Source: JAIBJN01 sp963811635 (GTDB taxonomy: Bacteria; Actinomycetota; Thermoleophilia; Gaiellales; Gaiellaceae). From it: a stretch of DNA of 64,000 bases. The notes below the pieces were generated by a model. That model did no database searches and was not told where the DNA came from. It was given only the letters and a program-made list of their open reading frames with translations. The position numbers and the translations under genes were made by a program. This document shows, in pieces, positions 15,557 through 23,942 of this stretch. Location: positions 87,749 to 151,748 of the forward strand of contig CAWESB010000016.1 in NCBI GenBank assembly GCA_963811635.1, in the 5' to 3' direction. Each line of letters opens with the position of its first letter. The stretch's first letter is position 1.

Positions 15557-16740
15557 GATGCGATCGGGGAGACGTCGCCGTCGCGCCCGTTCAGGTTGCG
15601 CCATCCGAGCGCGTGCTCGGCCTGCATCATCTTGTGGATCTGCGTCGTGCCCTCGTAGATGATCGGGGCGCGGGCGTTGCGGAAGTACCGCTCGATGCCG
15701 TATTCCGCCGAGTACCCGTACGCGCCGTGCACCTGGATGGCGTTGTGCGCGGCCTTGAAGGCGGACTCGGTCGCGTGCCACTTGGCGAGGCTTGTCTCCC
15801 GCGTGTTGCGGACGCCCTTGTCCTTGAGCCAGGCGGCCTGCATGACGAGGAGCTTCGAGGTCTCGTAGTCGAGGACCATCTGCGCGATCAGGTCCTGGAC
15901 GAACTGGTTCTTGCCGATCGGCTTGCCGAAGGTCTCGCGCTCGCGGGCGTACTCGACGGAGCGCTCGAGGCAGGCGCGAATGACGCCCAGCGCGCCCGCG
16001 GCGACCGTGAAGCGGCCCTGGTCGAGCCCGTACATCGCGATCTCGAAGCCCTGGCCTTCTTCGCCGACGAGGTTCTCGGCGGGCACCTCGACGTTCTCGA
16101 AGAAGAGCTCGCCGGTCGAGCCCGCCCAGACGCCGAGCTTGTGCTCCGTGTCCTGCGTCGCGACCCCGGGCCACTCGCGTTCGACGATGAAGGCCGAGAT
16201 GCCCTTGTGCTTCGCGGACGGGTCGGTCTTCGCGAAGACGAGAGCGTGGTCGGCGACGGACGCGTACGAGATCCAGTTCTTCTGGCCGTTGAGGATGTAG
16301 CGGTCGCCGTCGCGGCGGGCGTTCGTCAGCATCGCGGCGACGTCCGAGCCCGCTGCGGGCTCGGTCAGGCCGAAGCAGGCGATCTTCTCGCCGCGCGCCT
16401 GGGGCGCGAGGTAGCGCTGCTTCTGCTCCTCGTTCGCGTACTTGAGCAGGCTGAGCGAGTTCAACCCCACGTGGACCGAGATCAGCGTCCGGAAGGCTGC
16501 CTCGCCGCGCTCGATCTCCTCGCAGGAGAGGGCCTCGCAGACGTAGTCCATCCCGGCGCCGCCGTACTCCTCGGGGATGACGATCCCCAGCAGCCCGAGC
16601 TCGGCCATGCCCTCGATCACGGACATGTCGAGGTGGTGGTTGATGTCGTTCTCGACCGCGTTCGGCAGCACACGCTCGTCCACGAACTGGCGGACGGTCG
16701 CCTGCACCTCTCGCTGCTCGGGCGTGAGGTCGAAATCCAT
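15523..16740 (-). CDS. acyl-CoA dehydrogenase
   Basis: An FAD enzyme that introduces the alpha-beta double bond into acyl-CoA. The 405-residue product has the N-terminal helical domain, the FAD-binding beta-domain (CFGLTEPAAGSD, WISYASVADHALVFAKT) and the C-terminal helical domain. The catalytic base Glu363 is in IIYEGTTQIHKMM. It has the length and motif spacing of short- to medium-chain acyl-CoA dehydrogenases; the chain-length preference cannot be read. The start ATG 16740 is conserved (MDFDLTPEQREVQ). Confidence 0.92.
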   Translation of the reverse strand: MDFDLTPEQREVQATVRQFVDERVLPNAVENDINHHLDMSVIEGMAELGLLGIVIPEEYGGAGMDYVCEALSCEEIERGEAAFRTLISVHVGLNSLSLLKYANEEQKQRYLAPQARGEKIACFGLTEPAAGSDVAAMLTNARRDGDRYILNGQKNWISYASVADHALVFAKTDPSAKHKGISAFIVEREWPGVATQDTEHKLGVWAGSTGELFFENVEVPAENLVGEEGQGFEIAMYGLDQGRFTVAAGALGVIRACLERSVEYARERETFGKPIGKNQFVQDLIAQMVLDYETSKLLVMQAAWLKDKGVRNTRETSLAKWHATESAFKAAHNAIQVHGAYGYSAEYGIERYFRNARAPIIYEGTTQIHKMMQAEHALGWRNLNGRDGDVSPIASWAPALLARSR

Positions 16741-16811
16741 GGGCCTAGTCTACGTGCGGGCGCGAGGGGTCCGGCTTGCATCCGCGGGCCCCAGCTGCTT
16801 TCCTCATCGGC

Positions 16812-17546
16812 GTGAGAAAAGGGGCTCTCGCGCTGCTCGCGGCACTCGCCGTGGTCGCTGCGGTCCTGCCGGGGCGGGCCGAGGGTGCCCTGACCGCGAA
16901 CCGGATCCGCATCGGCGACCACCCGGCCTTCGTCCGCGTCGTCATCGACTTCTCCGGTGGCGTCGTCCGGCAGCCGAACGTGTTCGCCACCGATCCCGGG
17001 CCGTTCTTCGACGGCCTCGCCCGCGTCGAGATCAGCAAGAACGGGATCGACACGAACGCGGCGGCGAAGACGGCCTTCGGCGTGAACGCGAGGCTCATTC
17101 AGCAGACGAACCGCATCGTGCTCAGGCTCTCGGCCGCCGACCGCCGCTTCAAGTACCTCGCCTACGACGTCCTGCACGCCCCCGAGCGGCTCGTCTTCGA
17201 CCTCTGGAAGGCGCGGCCACCGGTGCCCGGCGCCGTGTTCACGTCGGCGCCGCAGGGCGGCTGCCTCACGATCGGGAGCCACACGGTCGGCGCCGGCACG
17301 GCGAACGCCTCCGGCACCGAGCACGGCCTCTTCGAGCACATGTTCCAGGTGACGCTGCGCAAGACCAGCGGCCTGGTCGCGCGCACGGTGGGCGTCGCCT
17401 CGTCGGGGGGCAACTGGAACAGGACCTTCACGTACTTGGTCGCCGCCCAGCAGGCGGGAACGCTCGAGGCGGTCGACCTCTCGGAGAAGGACGGCTCGCT
17501 CATCTGCATCGCGCAGGTACGCGTCACGCTCCGCCCACCTCCATAG
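16812..17546 (+). CDS. secreted AMIN-like domain protein
   Basis: A 244-residue exported protein with a signal peptide (MRKGALALLAALAVVAAVLP). It has an N-terminal AMIN-like beta domain (about residues 30-125: VRVVIDFSGG, IQQTNRIVLRLS, FDLWKARP) and a C-terminal beta-sandwich (about 135-244) like the immunoglobulin-like Gmad2 domain of spore-germination and wall proteins. Such proteins bind the cell wall; no enzyme motif is visible. GTG 16812 was preferred over the earlier TTG 16776 because it gives a compact signal peptide. The VanW gene follows after 16 bases. Confidence 0.72.
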   Translation: MRKGALALLAALAVVAAVLPGRAEGALTANRIRIGDHPAFVRVVIDFSGGVVRQPNVFATDPGPFFDGLARVEISKNGIDTNAAAKTAFGVNARLIQQTNRIVLRLSAADRRFKYLAYDVLHAPERLVFDLWKARPPVPGAVFTSAPQGGCLTIGSHTVGAGTANASGTEHGLFEHMFQVTLRKTSGLVARTVGVASSGGNWNRTFTYLVAAQQAGTLEAVDLSEKDGSLICIAQVRVTLRPPP

Positions 17547-17562
17547 AGCCCGCGAGACCCGC

Positions 17563-19461
17563 TTGAGCCCGTTGGTAGACTCGGACGCCTTGCGCGCGGA
17601 GGCTGGTGCCCGGCCCGTCCGGAGGGAGAGACGCGCCCGTAGAAGCGGGCGCGAACGGCTGGTCCGAACCGCGGCGAAGATCGCGCTCGCGGCCGTCGGA
17701 ATCCTCGTCGTCCTCGCGCTCGCCGCCGGGATCGTCTTCGCCGGCTCGGCCGATCGCGTCGCGGCGGGCGTGTCTGTCGAGGGCGTGAAGCTGGGTGGAC
17801 TCACCGCCGCCGAGGCCCAGGCAGAGCTCGAAGCCACCGCCGCCCGCTACGCGTCCGTACCGGTCGTCTTCACCGCCGGGGAGCAGCGCTTCCGGGTGCT
17901 CCCGGAGGCGCTCGACGTCGAGGCCGATTGGGCCGCAGCCGCGCAGGCGTCGGTCGAACGCGGCGATGCCCCGCTGCCGTTCCGCGGTCTCCAGCGGGTC
18001 TGGCTGCGGCTCCAGGGCTCCGAGGTCGTGCCGACCGCCGACGTCTTCGACGCCGCGCTCCGCGAGCGTGTCGAGCGGATCGCGGCCAAGGTAGACCAGT
18101 CCGCCCGGGAAGCCGCGCTCACGCTCGAAGGGCTCGAGCCCCAGGTCGTGCCCGGGCAGGCGGGGATGGCGCTCGATCGCGAGGCCGCCTCGAAGGCCAT
18201 GGTCGCCGCGCTCGCCGGCTTCGACCGCGCTGAGCAGCCCCTGCCGGTCGCGGTCGACCCGCCCGAGGTCACGAGCGAGACCCTCGCCCCGGTGGCCCGG
18301 CAGCTGCGCGTCGTCCTCTCGGCGCCCGTCATGCTCACCTACCACGGTGCGGGCTTTACGTTCACGCCCGAGCAGATGGTGCGGCTCCTGGAGCTGCCGG
18401 CGAACGGCGCCTCACAACTCAAGATCAAGCAGGACGTCGCCGAGCGCCGGCTGGACAACATCGCGCGCGGGCTCGCGCGGCCGCCGCGCAACGCCGACTT
18501 CGCCGTCCGCGCGGACGGGCGCGTGCGCATCGTGCCGTCGCGGCCGGGCCGGGAGCTCAACGTCGCCGCGACGTCGGCGGCGCTCCTTCGCGCCGCCTCG
18601 AGCCCCACGAACCGGACGGCCGCGGTGGTCGTCGCCGAGTTCGAGCCGCGGCTGACGACGGCCGATGCCAAGACGCTGCGGGTCGAGCGGCAACTCGCCT
18701 CCTACTCGACGCTCTACGCGGGGACTGCCGACCGCATCAACAACCTCCAGCTCGCCATCGAGATCCTCGACGGCGCCCGCATCGCGCCCGGCGAGACGTG
18801 GTCGTTCAACGAGTTCGTCGGGCCGCGCACCGAGGAGCGCGGCTTCCGCACGGCGCCGGTGATCATGGACGGCAAGTACGCCGAGGGCGTCGGCGGAGGC
18901 GTCTCGCAGGTCGCGACGACCGTCTTCAACGCCGCGTGGGAGGCCGGGATCAAGATCGGCGAGCGTCACGCGCACGCGCTCTACATCAGCCGCTACCCGG
19001 ACGGCCGCGACGCGACGGTCAACTACCCGGACGTCGACCTCAAGCTCGTCAACGACACGCCCCGGTGGATCGTGATCAAGACCTCGTACGACGAGAGCGG
19101 GATCGTGGTGCGCCTGCTCGGCGGCGGGCCGAGGCGCCGGGTCGAGAGCGTGGCCGGGGAGCTGAAGGTGACCGGGCCGCCGCAGACCGAGCGCGAGCCG
19201 GACCCGACGCTCTTCGAGGGCGACCGCATCGTCGAGTTCTCCGGCGAGCCCTCGCGCGAGATCACGGTCGAGCGGTTCGTCTACCGGGGCGGCGAGGTGC
19301 TCTACCACGAGACCTGGTACACGCACTACCGCTACGAGGCCCGCCTGGTCCGCGTGGGCACGAAGCCGCGGCCGGAGCCGCCCGCGCCTCCGCCGAAGGA
19401 GGACAAGCCTCCGAAGGACGACGACCCGCCCGCGACGCCGCCGGGCGACGGCCGCCGCTAA
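17563..19461 (+). CDS. VanW-family membrane-anchored wall protein with PG_binding_4-like and G5 domains
   Basis: A 632-residue protein. It has an N-terminal basic cytoplasmic tail, one membrane helix (about 36-60), two repeats of a PG_binding_4-like domain (about 65-330), a VanW domain (about 373-520, with SFNEFVGPRTEERGF and GGGVSQVATTVFNAAWEAG) and a G5-type domain (about 550-600). The C-terminus is a Pro/Lys tail (PPAPPPKEDKPPKDDD-type). VanW proteins occur in some vancomycin-resistance loci but are general wall-associated proteins of unknown activity. The TTG start at 17563 follows the family-like MSPLV; later TTG codons at 17572 and 17590 are possible. Confidence 0.85.
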   Translation: MSPLVDSDALRAEAGARPVRRERRARRSGRERLVRTAAKIALAAVGILVVLALAAGIVFAGSADRVAAGVSVEGVKLGGLTAAEAQAELEATAARYASVPVVFTAGEQRFRVLPEALDVEADWAAAAQASVERGDAPLPFRGLQRVWLRLQGSEVVPTADVFDAALRERVERIAAKVDQSAREAALTLEGLEPQVVPGQAGMALDREAASKAMVAALAGFDRAEQPLPVAVDPPEVTSETLAPVARQLRVVLSAPVMLTYHGAGFTFTPEQMVRLLELPANGASQLKIKQDVAERRLDNIARGLARPPRNADFAVRADGRVRIVPSRPGRELNVAATSAALLRAASSPTNRTAAVVVAEFEPRLTTADAKTLRVERQLASYSTLYAGTADRINNLQLAIEILDGARIAPGETWSFNEFVGPRTEERGFRTAPVIMDGKYAEGVGGGVSQVATTVFNAAWEAGIKIGERHAHALYISRYPDGRDATVNYPDVDLKLVNDTPRWIVIKTSYDESGIVVRLLGGGPRRRVESVAGELKVTGPPQTEREPDPTLFEGDRIVEFSGEPSREITVERFVYRGGEVLYHETWYTHYRYEARLVRVGTKPRPEPPAPPPKEDKPPKDDDPPATPPGDGRR

Positions 19462-19877
19462 CTCTCGGCGCCGGCGATCGCCTCGGCGAGCCAGGCCGGC
19501 ATCCGCGTCGGCCGCAGCGTCTCCGAGTTGACGCAGGCATGGGCCGTCCAGCCGTCGGCCACGATCCCAGCCGGGTCGCTTGTCCGCTCGATCACGTACT
19601 CGAAGCGGAAGCGCGCGCCGCGGAGATCGGTCGCACGGACGTGGACCCGTAGCTCGTCGTCGAAGCGCGTCCCCTCCAGGTAACGGACAGATGCCTCGAT
19701 CGTGGTGGCGTCCACGCCCTGCTCCACCAGGCCTCTGTAGCCGCCGGGAAACTGCGCGAGGTAGGCGACCCGCGCGATCTCGAACCAGACGAGGTAGACG
19801 GCGTTGTGCACGACGCCCTGGGCGTCGGTCTCGCTGAAGCGCACCGTCAGGTCGGTGGAGAAGGCGTAACCGTCCAT
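19458..19877 (-). CDS. acyl-CoA thioesterase, 4HBT hot-dog family
   Basis: A 139-residue single hot-dog protein. The family signature is VRFSETDAQGVVHNAVYLVWFE, with the active-site Asp of the 4-hydroxybenzoyl-CoA thioesterase/YbgC type. The substrate is unknown. The start ATG 19877 places the first strand as in relatives. An upstream AGGAGG would instead suit a longer form starting near a TTG, but no conserved sequence lies there. It overlaps the end of the VanW gene by 4 bases. Confidence 0.87.
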   Translation of the reverse strand: MDGYAFSTDLTVRFSETDAQGVVHNAVYLVWFEIARVAYLAQFPGGYRGLVEQGVDATTIEASVRYLEGTRFDDELRVHVRATDLRGARFRFEYVIERTSDPAGIVADGWTAHACVNSETLRPTRMPAWLAEAIAGAES

Positions 19878-19934
19878 CGAAGGCGGAACTTTCGCAGCCT
19901 TCCTCCTGTCCAAGCAAGCGACCAAGGAGGCAGG

Positions 19935-20831
19935 ATGCGGAAGCTCATCGTCATCGCGTTCATCGGGCTGCTCGCCCTCGGTGGCCTCGCGTGCACGTCG
20001 GGAGGCGACGACGAGGCCGGTGCGGGGGCAGCGGCCGACGTCTCGGGCGGCGATTCAGCTGTTGCGGAGGAAGGCGGGGGCGAGGCCGTACCCGTCTCTC
20101 AGCCTTCCCAGGGCGGCGGCTCGGTGCCGTCGGTCGGCCCGCGAATCGTTCAGACGGCCTCGCTCTCCCTCTCGGTCCCGCGGCGGGAGTTCGACTCGAC
20201 CATCCAGCACGCGCGCACGATCGCGACCGGCTCGGGCGGCTTCGTCGTCAGCTCGAGCGCCTCGCAGGGCACGGAACGGCGGCTCGTTCGCGGCACGCTC
20301 GTCGTGCGCATCCCCGAGCGCGCCTACGCGCGCGTGATCGACCAGCTCTCGGGGCTCGGGCGCGTCGAGGGCCGCGAGGAGGCCGGCCAGGACGTCTCGC
20401 AGGAGGCGGTCGACCTCGAGGCGCGCATCCGCCACCTCGAGGCGGTCGAGGCGCAGCTGCTGGGGTTCCTCGAGGACGCCGAGAACGTCAGCGCCGCGCT
20501 GGCCGTGCAGGCCGAGCTCAACCGCGTCCAGCTCGAGCTGGAGCAGGCGCGCGGCCGCCTCCAGTACCTCGACGACCAGGTCGCCTTCGCGACCATCTCG
20601 CTCGAGGTGCGGGAGCGCCAGGCGCAGGTGGCTGCCGCTGGCGACGGCGGGCCCTGGAGCATCGTCGACGCCTGGAGCGACGCGGCGACCGGCTTCGTCA
20701 CGGTGGTCGGCTGGATCCTCGTGGCCGCGGCGACGATCGCTCCCGTCGCACTGCTTCTTCTTCTCGCCTTCTTCGCCGCCCGCCTGGCCGGCGTGCGCCG
20801 CCTGCCGGGGATCAGGCGTCCGCAGTCGTAG
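19935..20831 (+). CDS. DUF4349 lipoprotein with coiled coil and C-terminal membrane helix
   Basis: A 298-residue exported protein behind AAGGAGG. It has a lipoprotein signal (MRKLIVIAFIGLLALGGLAC, Cys20), then a Gly/Ser/Glu linker and the DUF4349 domain (about 75-240). That domain contains a beta region (QTASLSLSVPRREFD) and a long coiled coil (DLEARIRHLEAVEAQLLGFLE). A membrane helix (about 260-285) with a basic tail follows. The family is of unknown function, usually envelope-associated. The start is well supported by the ribosome-binding site. Confidence 0.85.
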   Translation: MRKLIVIAFIGLLALGGLACTSGGDDEAGAGAAADVSGGDSAVAEEGGGEAVPVSQPSQGGGSVPSVGPRIVQTASLSLSVPRREFDSTIQHARTIATGSGGFVVSSSASQGTERRLVRGTLVVRIPERAYARVIDQLSGLGRVEGREEAGQDVSQEAVDLEARIRHLEAVEAQLLGFLEDAENVSAALAVQAELNRVQLELEQARGRLQYLDDQVAFATISLEVRERQAQVAAAGDGGPWSIVDAWSDAATGFVTVVGWILVAAATIAPVALLLLLAFFAARLAGVRRLPGIRRPQS

Positions 20832-20885
20832 TCGGCGGACCTTGCCGCTATCGTCCCTCCCGACGAACCGACTTGGGAGGGCCGC

Positions 20886-21320
20886 ATGGCCAAGAAGAAG
20901 AAGAAGGACACCGAAGCCACCCCGCTGGGCCGCCTGTCCAAGGCCGGTGAGGACGCGCTCACGCGACTCGTCGAGGAGCTCGGCAAGAACGAGCGCATGA
21001 CCGACGCGCTCAGCAAGGCGATGTCCGCGAAGGGGAGGTTCGACGACGGTGCGAAGCGTGCCCTCGGCCAGGTCGGAGTCGCTGCTGCGGACGAGCTGAA
21101 GGACCTCCGGAAGCACATCGAGCGGCTCGAGAAGCGGCTGGCCAAGCTCGAGACGGAGGCCAAGCCCGCGCCGAAGCCGAGGACGACGGCGGCGAAGCCC
21201 AGGACGACCCCGTCCACCCGCGCGAAGAAGCCGACACAGAAGCCGACTCCCCCGCCCCCCGGTGGGTCGGCCGACGGCGGCTCGGGCGGCGCCGGCGCCG
21301 GCGGAACGGCCGCCGGCTAG
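20886..21320 (+). CDS. phasin-like coiled-coil protein with Pro/Lys/Gly-rich tail
   Basis: A 144-residue protein with the basic start MAKKKKKD and a helical core (about 15-90). The core has ADELKDLRKHIERLEKRLAKLETE, a clear coiled coil. A low-complexity tail rich in Pro, Thr, Lys and then Gly/Ala follows. This looks like small phasin- or histone-like proteins of actinobacteria, but no function can be fixed from the sequence. It sits between the DUF4349 gene and the convergent lipid kinase gene, with a 4-base 3' overlap with the latter. Confidence 0.7.
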   Translation: MAKKKKKDTEATPLGRLSKAGEDALTRLVEELGKNERMTDALSKAMSAKGRFDDGAKRALGQVGVAAADELKDLRKHIERLEKRLAKLETEAKPAPKPRTTAAKPRTTPSTRAKKPTQKPTPPPPGGSADGGSGGAGAGGTAAG

Positions 21321-22240
21321 GCGGGAACGCGGAGGCGCAGCGCGCCGGGCACGATCTCGAAGACGGCGGGCGTCGTCCCGGGCTGCTCGCCGTCCAGCGC
21401 GATCGGGAGCGGCACGGCCGTGCGGATCTCGACGCGCGTCCCGCGCACGACCTCGGCCCGCGGGTGCGGCAGGTACGTGCCGCGGTAGATCTTGGGGAGC
21501 GTACGGACGAAGTCGACCTTCGTCGCGTCTCCGATGAGGACGACGTCGAAGAGCCCGTCCGCCGGGTCCGCCTCCGGCGTCAGCCGCATCCCGCCGGCGA
21601 GCTGGTCGCCGATCGCGGCGATTACCTCCAGCATCAACCCCGCGCGCTGCTCGCCGTCGATCACGACCTCGTACTCGGAGTTCTTCCAGCGCACGAAGAC
21701 TGCCGAGGTCGCCCAGAAGAATGACGCCTTGCCCCCGAGCGCCTTCGAGCTCGTGTTCGCGCGCGCGGCCACGGCGCCGCTGATGCCGGCGCCCGCGAAG
21801 TTCGTGAAGTAGGACTCCGCTGCCGATCCGTCCCAGGCGGAGAAGCCGGCGTGGCCGACGTCCACGGTCCGCGTCGCGCCGTCGCGCGCGACCGCGAGCG
21901 CCTCGTCGATCTTGCGCGGAATCCGGAAGCTGCGGGCGAAGTCCTTGCCCGTCCCGCGCGGGATCGTCGCCAGCTCCGGGCGCCGCTCCGGGTCGACGCG
22001 CATGAGCCCGTTGACCGCCTCGTTGACGGTGCCGTCGCCGCCGACCGCGACGACGAGCGCGGCGCCGTCGGCGGCCGCCCGCTCGGCGAGGTCGGCCGCA
22101 TGGCCGGGGCGCTCGCTGAAGAGCGTCTCGCCGATGAGCCCGAGATCGGCCGCGCGACGGGCGATCTCCGGCCAGCGTCGCCGCGTCGACCCGTTCGCCG
22201 AGGCCGGGTTGACGACGAAGACGATGCCGGCGTCCGGCAC
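21317..22240 (-). CDS. diacylglycerol/sphingosine kinase-type lipid kinase (YegS/BmrU family)
   Basis: A 307-residue DAGK_cat protein that phosphorylates a lipid alcohol with ATP; the natural substrate is unknown. The nucleotide loop VVAVGGDGTVNEAVNG (about 64-79) is intact, preceded by the family strand FVVNPASANG and followed by TIPRGTGKDFARSF. The C-terminal beta-sandwich has the conserved DGLFDVVLIGD. The start is GTG 22240, directly abutting the stop codon of the upstream deoD gene, so the two are translationally coupled. Confidence 0.9.
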   Translation of the reverse strand: MPDAGIVFVVNPASANGSTRRRWPEIARRAADLGLIGETLFSERPGHAADLAERAAADGAALVVAVGGDGTVNEAVNGLMRVDPERRPELATIPRGTGKDFARSFRIPRKIDEALAVARDGATRTVDVGHAGFSAWDGSAAESYFTNFAGAGISGAVAARANTSSKALGGKASFFWATSAVFVRWKNSEYEVVIDGEQRAGLMLEVIAAIGDQLAGGMRLTPEADPADGLFDVVLIGDATKVDFVRTLPKIYRGTYLPHPRAEVVRGTRVEIRTAVPLPIALDGEQPGTTPAVFEIVPGALRLRVPA

Positions 22241-22951
22241 CTAGTGCTCGTCGGTGGCGACGACGAGCGCCAGCTCGGTCATCTGGTCGACTGCCGCCTT
22301 CATCTCCTCGTCGCTGATGCGCACGAACTCGCCCTCGACGACGACGTCGCTCACGGTCAGCAGGCAGCCGGCCTGCACCTTGCGGAGCGCGCCGAGGGTG
22401 AAGAGCACCGCCGCCTCCATCTCGACGGCGAGGACGCCGCGGTCGGACCAGCGCTGATACTGGCCCTCGTCCGAGTTGTAGAAGACGTCGCTGGAGACGA
22501 TCGGACCGACCCGCACCGGCTTCCCCAGCTCCTTGGCCGCATGGACGGCCGAGTGGACGAGGCCCCAGTCGGCAGTGGGGGCATGGATCTCGCCGGCGAT
22601 GTGGAGCGCTGTCGAGTCGGCCGGGACCGCGGAGATGGCGACGATCAGCTCGCCGAGCCTCAGGTCGGGCTGGAGGCCTCCGCAGGTGCCGATGCGGAGC
22701 ATCCGCTTGACACCGAGCATGGCCAGCTCCTCGATGACGATCGCCGCGGAGGGGCAGCCCATGCCGGTGGCCTGGACGGAGACCGGCCTGCCGCGGAACG
22801 TGCCCGTGAACCCGAGCATCCCGCGCTCCCAGTTTCGCTGCACGACGTCTTCGAGGAAGGTCTCGGCCACGTACTTCGCCCGGAGGGGGTCTCCGGGAAG
22901 GAGGCACGCCTCGGCGTACTCGCCGGGCTCTGCACGAACGTGAATAGGCAT
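22241..22951 (-). CDS. deoD: purine-nucleoside phosphorylase, DeoD type
   Basis: Cleaves purine nucleosides with phosphate to base and ribose-1-phosphate. The 236-residue product follows DeoD closely: the N-terminal HVRAEPGEYAEACLLPGDPLRAKYVAETFL, the phosphate-site GTCGGL, and the ribose/base site VEMEAAVLFTLGA with TVSDVV downstream. The start ATG 22951 matches DeoD N-termini. The lipid kinase gene abuts its stop codon. A divergent acetyltransferase gene begins only 19 bases away. Confidence 0.92.
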   Translation of the reverse strand: MPIHVRAEPGEYAEACLLPGDPLRAKYVAETFLEDVVQRNWERGMLGFTGTFRGRPVSVQATGMGCPSAAIVIEELAMLGVKRMLRIGTCGGLQPDLRLGELIVAISAVPADSTALHIAGEIHAPTADWGLVHSAVHAAKELGKPVRVGPIVSSDVFYNSDEGQYQRWSDRGVLAVEMEAAVLFTLGALRKVQAGCLLTVSDVVVEGEFVRISDEEMKAAVDQMTELALVVATDEH

Positions 22952-22970
22952 GGGGGTATCGTCCCCGGGC

Positions 22971-23756
22971 ATGGCGCGCCTGGTCAAGCGCCCTCGGCTG
23001 TCCCACGTCCTCGCCTTCTGCGCCGGGGATCCGGTCGAGCGCGTCTTCCTGGAGGACGTAGCCCGGCGCGGCCTCGGCCGTTTCGCCGGCCTGCGAGAGA
23101 GCGGACGCCTGACCGCGCTTCTGCACCTGGGCGCCAACCTCGTTCCCTCGGGGCCCGGCTGCGCAGAGTTCGCCGAGCTGGTCTCGCGCAGCGAGCCGCG
23201 CATGGTCGTCGGGGAGGAGCGGGCGGTCACGGAGCTGTGGGACCTGGTCCGCGACGGCTTTCCGGAGCCCCTCGACGACCGGCCCGGGCAGCCGGTCTAT
23301 GTGCTCGAAGAGCCGCCGTCGAGCGGCGGGAGCGGGCTGCGGGCGGCCACGCTCCACGACCTCGACGTCCTTGTCGGGGCGGCCGCGGAGGCGTACCGCG
23401 AGGAGGTCGGCGTCGACGCGTACGCGCGCGACCCCGCCCTCTTCGAGTGGCGAACGAGGTCGCAGATCGAGGAGGGGCGGAGCTGGCTCTGGAAGGAGGA
23501 CGGAAGGATCCTCTTCAAGGCGGAGGCCTCCGCCTGGACGCCCCAGGCCGTGCAACTGCAGCAGGTCTGGGTCGAGCCCGAGCTGCGCGGGCACGGGTAC
23601 GGGAAGCGCGGCCTGGCCGACCTCTGCCGGCTCCTGCTCGAGACGACGCCGACGGTCTGCCTCTTCGTCCGACCCGAGAACGAGCGGGCGATCGCGCTCT
23701 ACGACGGGCTCGGCATGCGCCGCACCATCACCTACAGGTCGCTGATCTTCGCCTGA
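22971..23756 (+). CDS. GNAT-family N-acetyltransferase with DUF4081-like N-terminal domain
   Basis: A 261-residue protein with an N-terminal alpha/beta domain (about 10-105: HVLAFCAGDPVERVFLEDV, LTALLHLGANLVPSG) that resembles DUF4081. The C-terminal GNAT domain (about 118-261) holds the acetyl-CoA loop VEPELRGHGYGKRGLADL. The GNAT beta-bulge and the terminal strand (ENERAIALYDGLGMRR) are present. The substrate is unknown. ATG 22971 was chosen; another ATG at 22950 in the same frame would overlap the deoD start. Confidence 0.85.
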   Translation: MARLVKRPRLSHVLAFCAGDPVERVFLEDVARRGLGRFAGLRESGRLTALLHLGANLVPSGPGCAEFAELVSRSEPRMVVGEERAVTELWDLVRDGFPEPLDDRPGQPVYVLEEPPSSGGSGLRAATLHDLDVLVGAAAEAYREEVGVDAYARDPALFEWRTRSQIEEGRSWLWKEDGRILFKAEASAWTPQAVQLQQVWVEPELRGHGYGKRGLADLCRLLLETTPTVCLFVRPENERAIALYDGLGMRRTITYRSLIFA

Positions 23757-23942
23757 CCCCGCCCCTGGACGGTGAATGCGACGTGCTGGGGCGCGGCCCT
23801 TCAAGGATTCGGGCGAGCGCATGTTCCGCGCGTACGGGCTCGCGAACTTCGCCAGGGGACGTCCTGGCGGACGCGCAGCCGGCGCTGCAGAGCGACGGCT
23901 GCGACGTCGCGGCGCTCCTGTAGAGGGTCGTAGACTCCCCAT

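Noticed and set aside
23757..23942. Short open frames between the GNAT gene and tilS
   Set aside because: 186 bases with frames rich in Arg and Gly, no recognisable domain, and strong overlap with the tilS start.
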